NCBI GenBank assembly: GCA_003194525.1
Contig: NBIV01000345.1
Location: 1 to 60,373, forward strand
DNA length: 60,373 nucleotides
Direction of reading: 5' to 3'
DNA from: Gracilariopsis chorda
Taxonomy: Eukaryota; Rhodophyta; Florideophyceae; Gracilariales; Gracilariaceae
Shown here: positions 31,001 to 41,209 of the stretch, piece after piece
How the letters are laid out: every line of letters starts with the position of its first letter
Position numbering within the stretch: position 1 is the first letter of the stretch
Notes under the pieces: generated by a model
The model's input: only the letters and a program-made list of their open reading frames with translations
The model's database searches: none
What the model was told of the DNA's origin: nothing
Translations under genes and position numbers: made by a program

Positions 31001-34000
31001 GCATGTTACCGTATTCTTCCAAGCATTAAGAGCACACTACCGATCCATCTTCGCGAGTTATTGGATCAACATGTACCGGAGATATCACCGCCTCATTGAA
31101 ACCATTGTTGGGGGAGTGGATAGGAGGCAACGGTGCACCTTGGGACGTGCCAACCGAGTAATGGTGCATAGCGTTCGTTGCATGTGTTTCTGGAGTGGGA
31201 GACACACTACTGCCTTATCACCGAACTGCTGTGGTGGGGACGTCATTAGCACTAGGCTGAGGGTAGTGCACGACAGCGGGCGTGGATAGCGAAGCGGGTT
31301 GTGCAGAAAAATGATCCGGACCAGACACCACGTGCTGAAGATGAGATGAGTGATGTAGTTCGAATCCATCACATCGCTGTACCACCGGTAGGCGTGTCCG
31401 CCTGTGTAGAAGAGGTTCACACGAATAGAGGTTTCTGCTGATTTCAGATACTTACGGCAAACGGCTGTACATACGAACCGACTCTTCTTCCATCCTTCTG
31501 TATTCGGCGATACTGCCGGCGCGTGAGGTGAGGATAGGATGAGACGCATTAGCAGTAAGCTCTACTCCACTTGAACAAAGCTCCGCAACGTGCATCAAAA
31601 AGGTTTGCAGAGGTTGAAATTGCAGTGCACCGAACCTTCCGCACCTCAACTTCTGGATGCGCAGCACATCCTGTGCAAAATTGGCCCCTCAAAACTGCGG
31701 TATCTGCCATTTGATACATTGGCTGCAGAATGTAGCCAACAAAAACGTGCACAAAGCTGCAAACGCAGAAACGGAGACACAAGACAATCGACATCCATGC
31801 CAATCCTTATAAATCCCTGATTTCATCTTGACCTAGCGAACTATGTGGAGAAAACCTGTTGTCACATGACAACTCAAGAAATGCCTTAGGACGTTGAGTA
31901 GCTCATAAGCACATTTGATGGAGACAATCGATAAACGCGGTAGCCAGTTACATCAGCTGATCAGACCAGCTTACGCTTTCACGGAAAGGCCTACTTGTTA
32001 CCATATTTCGTTTTGCAGCATTGCAGATATAAGAAGGATTGAATGGTGCTCATAAGGAGGTCAGCTGAATCTAAAGAATGCAAACACAGACTGAGCATCG
32101 AGAAACTGGTCAACGCGGTCAGAGAAGCTTCGTTGGTGCTGGCTGGTGGTGCTGCCAAGTGTGCTACCTCTAAGGGAATGCTTAGACCACAATAAAAACT
32201 GCGGCTCTCTGAGGCTGTGCGTTGTGCTACAATACGATGAAACTCTTGCAATTAACGAAGCACCAAGAAAGTGTGGTTTCACAAACGCTGCATTGCGATT
32301 TATTCTGTGAAATCTAGCCGGGACTAGGTGTCCTTCGTATTACGTTGCTATCTCCCAACTTTGCTTCTCGCTGTCTAGTGCTGGCGGACTGTGTGAGATG
32401 CGCTCGGAAAAGTGAGATTGCGTTCAGTAGGCGATTGAAAAACTCAGTCTGCTCCTGATCTCACAGCCCACGCCATTTCCAGCCCAGTTCAGCAATGGGA
32501 TCAAGTGTGTGTGCATGGATAGGATGAGCCTGAAGAAATATCTTGTGCCATACATGCGACTGTTGAGTGTCCAAGAAGGATCCAAACAAAAAAATCCGGA
32601 TCGAGAAACCAAAAGTGTCCGTTAATAGCCCGAAGGCGGCGGGTTTGGGCCAGATCAAACTCAAACCCATAACCGCCGTACGGATAGCAGCTGTACGCCT
32701 AATAAGAGATCAGGGTGAGCGATTTTCATCGAGAATAGGACGTAGATAGCAAGAAAACCGGACCGCTTCCATATCAAGCATGTACAAATACAGGCATTCG
32801 AGGATGTAGTGGGCGGCGCACCGACGATGGCATCGGTTGTTGCGTATCTCTCGTCTTGCATTGCGAATGCATCTCCTCAGAGATGTGACCATCTTCAAAA
32901 ATCAGAGATTGAGACGAACGATCGGGATGAATGGAACGGAAGAATCTGTGAGGTACCAACGGTACCGTTTGTAGCTCGCGGACGGCGTAGCCGATCAACT
33001 TGGCGGCGGTGAGTTCAGGCCAAACGTGGAAATCGATTCACAGTTGTGCTTCATCGGGCACAGAAAACCAATCGGATGGTTACAAGTGGGAACGTTGCCA
33101 TTGTGCCAACCTAGCCAGAACAATGAAGCGGTTACCTGCACACACCCTTCAAAGTGTCCGTTATCGGATCGTTTAGTGGTCTCTCCTGGAACTGCTGCAC
33201 TGCTCGCGTTGTTTGAATACCCATGGGTTATCACCCAGACCGAAGAGCGATATGAAGTCGTTGACTTAAGTGATAAACCGTATTTAAGCGATACACACCA
33301 AGTAGTACAGACACGCTTCTACTAGATACTTGCAGCTCAGCCTAACCTGTTGTGGACATGGTAGCTCAATCCAACCGCTTTGTGTATCAATGTACACACT
33401 CTATTTTCTGATAGTCACCGCTCTAGACGTAGCCCAACGTAGAACCTCAGTATGCCGCCACGCAAACTCGTACTTAGGCACGCACTCTCCCACCTCTAGT
33501 AAACACGGAGGCATCGAAGCTCTCCGAAGCACACTGATTCTTTCACCCCATTCACGCTACAGCCGTGGTGCTAGCACACTTTACGTTTTAGCTTACGATA
33601 ATTATATACTGGTCGAATCGCGCATGAATTTTATTGGGGTGCACAACGGCAGCAGGGCGTTTGATAGAACCGTGGTGAGATCATTACACACTTGACTTAA
33701 TGATGGCTTCAGTCGGTGCGAATGAATTTGGACCGTGGGTAGAGGTAGCTGCTGAACCGCTGCGCTACTCATCGAGTTTCCACATAAGCCTCAAACCATG
33801 ACAATCGTCTTCCGCTGGCCACAACGAGGGATAACGATACCGTTTTGGTCGATCGGTCTCCGCCTTTTGTTTCCCACCCAGCCACTCCATTATTTACTTT
33901 TTCACTGATTCAGAATCTGTGTTCTACTGCGCTGTAATGGATACCCGACGAGCAACTGTCGGAGAGCCGACGGGGTACCGTCGCGCTGAGAAGAATACAA

Positions 34001-35640
34001 TGCACGAAGATGCATTCCCGACGACAAAACAGCCCATCTGCTCAGACGCAGATGTTTCCGAACCTGATACAACCCCATTGGTATTGTTATGCTGCCCGTT
34101 CTGGCTGCGAACGTTAGCGGAATAATTACACAAAATCGCAGCGTGTTGGAGTCAACGGTCAGAAATAGTAGTGTGCATCTAAGACCTGAGCAAGACTGCA
34201 TGTTGATTTGCTCCACCTCACAGCGCACACCGCTTGACTGTAGCTAACATAATGAGTTAGAACTGAACCTAGGTAGAAGTACGACTACTTTGGGAATCAG
34301 ATGAGATCCTGAACAAAGTGAAGGACGTGGCTTCAACCTTGGAGTTGGAAAGCTCACTGATAAGATTACAAGACCGCTTGCCACCAGAGCTTGAGATGGG
34401 TTCTTGGCCTACTATTCACAAGAGGTTTAAAGTCTCTCATCCCTCCTATCGTTTTAGAGCTGCTTCTGAGCTTTATCGTGTGTTGCTTTCAAGACCTTCT
34501 TAGAAACTCACCTGAATAAACTCATACGTTTGTACTGTACTACTACCTTTACTTCAAGCATCCTTGCAACTTGTATTCACTTTTGCAGCGTCCGCAGAGG
34601 TAAGTGCTTTGGATGTGGCAGCCGGCCGGCAGCCGCCACTTCGAGCATGACGGCTTGCATAATCATGGCGTTTGTTGCTCAGAAACGGGTTGAAAAGCGC
34701 CCGCATATGCGCTGTTTGGTAGAAATCCTTTCTATTCCGCATATCAGAACAAATGGCAGCTGATCTTAGTTCACTTCGGTCCGACATGGCGGCGCTTGTT
34801 GGGGTGGACTTTGATGTGACACTTTCTTAGATGTTTGAAACAAGATTTGCGCCTTCACAGCAGATTGTGTCAAACCTGTACACTTCTTTGTCCGTCGTAG
34901 GGTGGATAGGGGGTTTCTCAGATCGCTTTCTACCACATATTCAGTAAAAGCAAGGAAAATGTTTCGCTCGTGCTACGTGCAACATCGTGCGGCCTCCGCA
35001 ACAGATAGAGCCTAGTACCCAGAAATCTTTGCTCCTTACCAAATTGGAAAGGCAATGCTGATGCTACCGTTACTGAGTTGCACTATTGCAGTTTGTTTAA
35101 TCAAATACAAGTGCAACCCAAACACCCACCACAACATTCAAAGTGATACCCAAAGCAGCGTCGAATGTGAACGTGACTCTAACAACCCAGTTTTCATGTA
35201 CTCAAAAAGTGCACAGGAAAGGTGAAGTCATCCACAAGTCTTCAGAATAAGCTCCAAGCACGAGTTCGGGTGCCTCGTCTAGCTCCTGAACAAGCTCAAA
35301 TAAGACAACGTTCGTACTTGACAGGAAGAAATCCTTGCTCTTGTGCCTCAATTCTTTCTTACACTTGAGACTCGTTTTGATGTAATGAAGGCCAGCATCA
35401 TTTGTGACATCTGTTCAGTGCGCTGCATTTGCTGGGTTTCCCAGCCATGTGTATCCGTAAGCATACTTTGCAGCAAGATGAAATTGAAGAGACATGCGTT
35501 CCCGAAAGAGGGTGGTTCTGAGATAAAGATTGATTGACAACAATGCCACGAAGATCAAAAACATCGTGCGAGCTTATAGAGATCTGAGCAGACTCGCTCT
35601 CTCTGGAGCCGAGTCAACCACCCACTCAACAATATCGTCT
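31000..35640. other. 4.6 kb without a recognised gene
   Basis: Open frames are short and lack motifs. The best are 33026-33325 (+, 99 codons), 33330-33695 (+, 121 codons), 33902-34228 (-, 108 codons) and 34318-34503 (+, helix-like LELESSLIRLQDRLPPELEM). GGTACCAACGGTACCG occurs near 32953. I see no tRNA or transposon motif. Confidence 0.35.
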
Positions 35641-35645
35641 TCTCA

Positions 35646-36608
35646 TTGGTGTCATGTGAGACTGGCTGTGCTTTTTATTCCCACACAACCACCAGCCAAT
35701 GTTGGGCGAATGCTCAGTTTGCTTGTGAGTTGCAGGTGTGCCCACAGAGCTGCTCTCTCTGCACGCTTGCATCATCCATTTCTAACAAGCATTCATATGT
35801 ATCACCGACTACAGCAGTACTGAACTCCAAAGTCGCAACAGTTCATCTTCTGGGCACAATGCACATAGCTGAAGCCTTTGCGAACGCAGCAAGAGACTTA
35901 ATAATCCGAGAACACGAGAAAGCCTCGCTGGGAGCTGTTTTCCTTGAACTTGATCATGGAAGATTTGATCACATTAAGAGGGCAGCATCTGCACCTGACG
36001 AATCATTGCTCTCGCATGCACTGCACATTCTTGCGCAACGTCGGAATCCTCCCACGGGGCTTGTAGAACTTGGAATGGACAGCGTTTATCGCTCATTACA
36101 TCGACTAGGATTTGCTAGTGGATTAGAGTTCAAGAGCACTGCAGAACGCCTAACGATTCCTGTTTTACTCGGTGACCAGCAACTGCAAATCACAATGCAG
36201 AGGCTCGCAGAGGCATTTCGTGACAACTTTGGCGTGAAACGAATCATGAACATTTTGATGGCACGCTCGAAGGTGAAGTCACCAGAATCACCCGTGGAAA
36301 GAAAGTTCGGAGAGGCATTTCATGCTATTGCGTCTGGAGATGTAAAACAAGGTCAAGAAAAGTTGGGAAAGCTTATCGATAGGGACACCGTCCACCAACT
36401 AGTAGAACTAATGCGAATCTTCGCACCCAAAATTGCGCGTGCTATTCTGTACGAGCGTGATGTGATCATGACCGAAAACTTGATCAAAGCAGCTCAAGAG
36501 TTCCCTAAGGAAAAGAGCGTCATCGTTGGCGTCGTAGGTCTGGCTCACGTGGAAGGTATCGTGGAAGAGTGGGACCTTCAGACTGAAACCGCGACAACAT
36601 ATCGGTAG
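35646..36608 (+). CDS. TraB-family protein, probable intron near the N-terminus
   Basis: The TraB/PrgY domain is clear from residue ~62: KVATVHLLGTMHIAEAFANA, then GAVFLELDHGRFD, GDQQLQITMQRLAEAF, ILYERDVIMTENLI and the C-terminal motif VGVVGLAHVEGIVEEW. Members are membrane-associated or organellar proteins of poorly known function, related by fold to Tiki-type proteases; the GTMH, LELD and AHVEGI residues are the conserved set. The protein is 320 codons as an open frame. A 93-nt intron (35725-35817) with donor GTGAGT, branch-like CTAAC and acceptor CAG would remove a Cys-rich stretch of the N-terminus without changing frame. The true start may be further upstream (the frame from 35530 uses the same exon sequence in another frame). 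It appears intact. Confidence 0.8.
   Translation: MVSCETGCAFYSHTTTSQCWANAQFACELQVCPQSCSLCTLASSISNKHSYVSPTTAVLNSKVATVHLLGTMHIAEAFANAARDLIIREHEKASLGAVFLELDHGRFDHIKRAASAPDESLLSHALHILAQRRNPPTGLVELGMDSVYRSLHRLGFASGLEFKSTAERLTIPVLLGDQQLQITMQRLAEAFRDNFGVKRIMNILMARSKVKSPESPVERKFGEAFHAIASGDVKQGQEKLGKLIDRDTVHQLVELMRIFAPKIARAILYERDVIMTENLIKAAQEFPKEKSVIVGVVGLAHVEGIVEEWDLQTETATTYR
35725..35817 (+). other. Probable 93-nt intron in the TraB gene
   Basis: GTGAGT donor, TTCTAAC branch-like site about 32 nt before the acceptor, CTACAGCAG acceptor. It is frame-neutral and has no stop, so retention would still be translated. Confidence 0.5.
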
Positions 36609-37434
36609 AAAGCTTTGTTCTGGTTCAGTGAGGAAGCAAACAACTTGTGTGGCATAATATTTCAAACGTTTTATGATCACATGCACACAATCTCAGTCAA
36701 CGAATATCTCTCCAACGAAAAGCTACTGACTTTCACGGCCATTATCTTATATTATCCGCCACCTTATTTCCTCTCGTTTCAGTTGGTCTTGGAAGCTCAG
36801 ATCTTCTTGAATCCTTTTCGGGGAGCGGAGCTCCTTGTGGTGTTCAGTGCTCCCGACCCATGGAATACAGAGCAGTGATTTGGTTGCGACGCATGACACG
36901 ATACCAGCAGATGCAGTTCTCGTATTTGACCAGCATTCTTCGGATGGATAGAGAAAGCTCTGGAATGTCATTGGGTATAGGCTTGATTTCGGTATAGCGC
37001 GAAAGTTTCGGAGAGTCGCCCGAACCGTATCTATACACTCCCTTCCAATCACCTTTCACACATAGCGTAATGGAGAGAACAAGATATCGAGCACGATTAC
37101 CCCTATACTCAGTGAGTAGTGAGTAGTCGAATGGTCGTGAGAACAGGACGCCTAGAAAGGCGGAAGTGGTTATGTCCGAGTTCTTTTGTGACATGTCTCG
37201 AAGCTGCATTCTGTGGCATCATATGTTTCCTTAGGCTTAGCAGTTTCTAGCTGGAGAGGGCGGGTGAAAGACACTGTGGAACTCTTCGTGCTGCGATGTC
37301 CCAAGACAAGCCGCACTGGCCTCCAGAAGTTGCATCCGTAAGTGAAAGAAGAGCACAAAGCATACTCAGTGTCGTTAGACAGTGGCCAAAAAGTTCTTGA
37401 CAAACCTTGGGAAAGAAAACAAGGATAAGGAGGG

Positions 37435-37509
37435 CCTTCGGCCCTACCACTCTTTCCTGCAGTTGTGACGTCTACATCTTGCCTGCTGGGAAGAGTGGTA
37501 GGGCCGAAG
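37435..37509. repeat. Inverted repeat, 22-bp arms
   Basis: CTTCGGCCCTACCACTCTT plus three bases is mirrored by the reverse complement at 37488-37509 with one mismatch; the spacer is about 30 bp. Confidence 0.85.
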
Positions 37510-37530
37510 CTTGAGCGCCACAAACCTGAC

Positions 37531-37564
37531 AATCAAACGTTTTGGTTGTCCAAAACGTTTGATT
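37531..37564. repeat. Perfect 15-bp stem-loop
   Basis: AATCAAACGTTTTGG, loop TTGT, CCAAAACGTTTGATT. It lies only 21 bp after the previous inverted repeat; TGGCGCA..TGCGCCA follows near 37634. Confidence 0.9.
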
Positions 37565-39304
37565 ATCATTGGTGCAAGAGTTGGCACACCGAAAACATTC
37601 AAAAAATTAATGTGAAGCAAGCTTACGAGTGCTGGCGCAGTTTGCGCCAAAAAAAAACCAAATCGTGCATTTTACTTATTTTTAAGGGGTGTGGAGGTCG
37701 TACCAAGGGTAGGTTTGTCCAAACAATGAGGTTCTGGTGGAGAAAGTTTCACTCGCGCCTCCCAGATCCATTGAGTTCAATCTTGGCTTCCAGTTGAATG
37801 GCTTTATGAAGGATATTATACTACTCATTGATGCCAGAACCTCCGCTGAAGTAGCATTGGACGCCGTGAAAGATGATCTCACCCAGTTTGTTTTCGTAAA
37901 ATTGAACGCATGCCGATTCAGAGCATGTTGGCCAACTACGGCACCAGTATGAAACGAAGGGGCCAACGTGTATCCCACAGGTTTTCTATTGGTGTACATG
38001 GAGATAGTCTTCAGACACTGTGGACTGAAGGCGATATATCAGAGCAAATTACTGAGCAAGCGCATAATTATAAAGTGTAGTACAATATGAGTGATCTATT
38101 TATGATGTTTCTTAAGAGCTGCCCTCCTGCAGCAGAGTTAACCAACAGAATGATTTTTGTGGAACGACTTCGCCAACCGTAGTTACCAGTTGTCTCTAAG
38201 ACCATTCAGGTGCAAAGGGGCCTCGCCGGACAAATAGTTCATTTTCACTCCGTTGTGTCGTGATCGGTTTGTTCCTTACCCTGCCAACGTAGCGGTCACA
38301 CTTTTTGTGGAAGAACCCGCGGGACCGAAGCTGCTGAATGCATGAAAGGCTTGTATTCATGGGTGTACACCTCGAGAGGCTGCAAAGCAACGGTGAGCGC
38401 TCACACGTGTCGCTCTCACACACGCAGGTGAAATGTGAGATGTAGCGCGGCAAATTGTTCGAAAAGTGGCTAAACTTTGTTGTACTTTTGAAAGTTACTC
38501 GCGTCTTGATGAAAATGAGAATTTTCAAAATGTTTGCAGAAAGCAGATGGAACAGTGGACCTGCGTTGGGAGCGTTAGCCCAAACTGACCGCAGAAATGT
38601 GCGCGACATTGCCGAACTTCACCACCGTGGATGGCAAAATGGCGCCGTTTCGTGGCCCGAGTGTTGTTTTCTCCTACGCCCTCTGGGAATGCGGAAAACA
38701 CCACAGTACGCCAGATCCGTGGCCACGTATCGACTCGACGCAAAGAAAGAGAAAGAAAGGCACGAAAAGCCTGCCCCAGGGAGAATAAAGTATTGCACAT
38801 CGGCCTAACAATTACTTGCACAGGTTCTACACGTCAACGGCACGTCTGTTTTTGAATGTTTGGAACACACCTGGTGCGAGCCACAAGCGAACACTGATAT
38901 GTGGGCCAACGGCACGTGTCAGACTGAGCGTAGCTACGTGAGATGTGCTTCCAAACGTTACACTAGTTCCCCGCACTGCCTTGCTTTCTTCGTGCTAAAC
39001 CTGTACATCTGACCAAACGGAACTGCATCCAAACATATTTCGCCCACCTCTTGGGCCAAAAGAGCAGTGTTGTTTATTGACATCTGGGGCGTTTATTCAA
39101 GTCTATCCTCTACACACTGCGTACCAATTTCCGTTCAAAGTAATGTTGGACTGAGCGGGCCGAGCTGACGTGCTCCCGTTCTTGTTTTCCGCTAGCTCGA
39201 TGATGGAAGCAAGCACTCCCTTCTATTTGGTGGTTGCTTCCAGAAAAGGTTCTCAAGTTTGCATCCAGCATCAAAGTATATCGCAATTTTCAGCATCGAC
39301 TGCG

Positions 39305-39311
39305 TATAAAT
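39305..39311 (+). promoter_or_regulatory. TATA box of cysteine-rich gene
   Basis: TATAAAT about 103 bp upstream of the ATG at 39414. It supports starting translation there rather than at the in-frame Met at 39234, which lies upstream of this box. Confidence 0.5.
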
Positions 39312-39413
39312 GTGGATCGCAGCGGCGCCAGCCATCGATACGGCGTCCACATCGTCTTGCCCGCCTGCAAGCCAATTCGGGTGAAGTTGTGGTTCAATCG
39401 TATCGAAATCAAC

Positions 39414-40016
39414 ATGGTCGCTTCTGCCAACTCTCTTTCCACTTGTAAGGTGCTGTTCGCGTTGTCTTGTTGCCTTGTCTCGTGTGAAGCATCTTTCTTG
39501 TCCGGAAGGTTTGGAGCCAGTCGCCCGTTGTTCGGGAGCGCTTATCTTGCACCGTTCCGTGGAAGGGTACCAGAAGCGTATTGTGCTGAAGCCATAAAAT
39601 CGAAGGAGTGCGAGCTGTGTGCCGAATGTAACGTTGATGAGGGCAAGTGCGTAGATCTTTTCAAAACGGACACATGCTGGCCGGGCCCTAACGAAGAAGT
39701 GTGCTTAAGATGCTATGATGAATTTGGCGCATCCATCTTCCCGAAAAGAGTGCTAACGAATGCGCGTACAAAGATGGCATACAAGAGTTACCGAAGAAGG
39801 ACCGGTTCTGCGCGCTTCGTGGACCCTGCCATGTGTGATACATTGAACTCTGCTATGGTTTGTACGGATTGCGAGACATGCATGGGAGATGGTTCGAAGT
39901 ACGGAAACTGCAAGGCCTACTTCCAGACGGACAAGTGCTGGCCAGCTCCACAGTCACCGGAATGTTTCGAATGCTTCGATGAATTTGGTTCTTCGATCCT
40001 CCCGGACATGAAGTAG
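39414..40016 (+). CDS. Secreted protein with two 8-cysteine repeats
   Basis: From the ATG at 39414 the protein has 200 residues. It opens with a signal-peptide-like segment (VLFALSCCLVSCEASF). Two homologous repeats of ~52-56 residues follow. Repeat 1 starts YCAEAIKSKECELCAEC and ends CWPGPNEEVCLRCYDEFGAS; repeat 2 starts MCDTLNSAMVCTDCETC and ends CWPAPQSPECFECFDEFGSS. All eight cysteines, the CWPxP motif and the (Y/F)DEFG(A/S)SI ending are conserved, so the repeats arose by duplication and were kept under constraint. A basic linker (KRVLTNARTKMAYKSYRRR) separates them and could be a processing site. I recognise no named family. It is likely extracellular or in the cell wall, with disulfide bonds. 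The frame also extends upstream to 39234, but a TATA box lies within that extension. Confidence 0.7.
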   Translation: MVASANSLSTCKVLFALSCCLVSCEASFLSGRFGASRPLFGSAYLAPFRGRVPEAYCAEAIKSKECELCAECNVDEGKCVDLFKTDTCWPGPNEEVCLRCYDEFGASIFPKRVLTNARTKMAYKSYRRRTGSARFVDPAMCDTLNSAMVCTDCETCMGDGSKYGNCKAYFQTDKCWPAPQSPECFECFDEFGSSILPDMK

Positions 40017-41209
40017 AGCAGCGGTAAACCTCTCGCCACAACCATGATAGCCTGGTGAGTAAATGGTTACCCAAGATACCGAAGGTACCATCGGTACGTT
40101 CGCCCATCTTGTGCCACCCCTGCCTCTTTCTCTCCAGTCCGTCTCCGGAGTTGCCACAGTCTGGTGTGAGCAACATCTCCGACTTGTTGCTCACTGCTTT
40201 GTTCGCTACTCGTGGCTTCAACATGTTCCGCCGATATCTCTGCTTCTTCCTCGTCAACGGAGAATCGAATGTTTTTTGAGAGTCCACAAGAGATGTACCG
40301 CCAGCAACGCCCAACGCCGCTTTGAAAATGTTGACGTCGTCTCGATCCATGCCCCATACAAATGACTTCACGCAGCAGTTGATGGCACCCAGCATTGCAG
40401 CCGCAATCCGTAAAATTACTCCGCTCACTCTCTTGACCTTTCCTTTCGAAAACTGGTGCAGCCAAAGTTCATTCTGTGCATGGCAGGGCGATGTACGCAT
40501 GCGGGTGGCGCTTATGCGACGTAAGGTAATGGCCATTTTAATCGTATCGTACGAATTCCCGCAGTACTTGCACGCCTAAAGCAGCTTCTTTTGACGCCCA
40601 GACGCGTCTGATGATTTCTCTCTATGAACACGCGACCACAATCTGGAGTTTCTTGCAATCCCCAAGTTGAAAACTGCATTGCAATAGTTACGCACCACAT
40701 CTTGAAGCAGCACTAGAAGAGCAGGATCGAAAAACTGATCTTCTGTTGCGAAGTCCTGAACGCCAAGCATTTGAAAAGATTCCAACGCATGTCTCCAACT
40801 TATTCAGTTGATGTTGAATCCATCAAAAGTACGTGACACAAAGATCGAACAAATTCGAGCCCGGGATTTCGGATCCTGTCTGTCACAGTTTTGAGGGCCA
40901 ACAAGACACGAAGAAATGTCAAGGATGGAGACTTCTCTCGCATTTTATATAGCTTCTGTAGTCGTTGAGGGGTTAGGCATCTAACCAGCGACTTCAGTTT
41001 TTCAGCAAATTCATCTCCTCTCGGTTTCATGCAGCGCGTCCTCGATTTCGGTTCGTCGTGCTTTGTTCTGAGCAGTCCAGTTCCATGTTAGACTCCATCT
41101 CTTCTGCTCGCAGTCTCTGCACCCCTGGCAGTCTACTTACCTCTTTTATGACGTGTGTACACAATACTGCGATCGGTAGGAGACGAAAAGACTGGAAATC
41201 CCATTCCAT
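39853..41209 (-). other. Unrecognised minus-strand coding-like region
   Basis: Several minus-strand frames follow each other: 41209-41027 (VLCTHVIKEVSRLPGVQRL), 41030-40800 (KLKSLVRCLTPQRLQKLYKM), 40785-40576 (DPALLVLLQDVVRNYCNAV) and 40536-39853 (227 codons). Charged, helix-like composition suggests real or former coding, with introns or frameshifts between. The last frame overlaps the 3' end of the Cys-rich gene, so its end is doubtful. No family is recognised. Confidence 0.25.

Larger units (their letters stand above)
36620..39300. other. Intergenic, hairpin cluster, no gene recognised
   Basis: Apart from the hairpins at 37.4-37.65 kb, only motif-free open frames are visible (for example 37737-37952 +, 38196-38609 -). 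A plus-strand run with KDIILLIDARTSAEVALDAV near 37805-37865 looks protein-like but is isolated. Confidence 0.35.

Noticed and set aside
31340..31380. tRNA-like TTCGAATCC string
   Set aside because: No matching T-stem, anticodon arm or acceptor stem could be built around it.
39234..39413. Upstream in-frame Met as start of the cysteine-rich protein
   Set aside because: A TATA box lies within this extension, and the Met at 39414 is followed directly by a signal-peptide-like segment.
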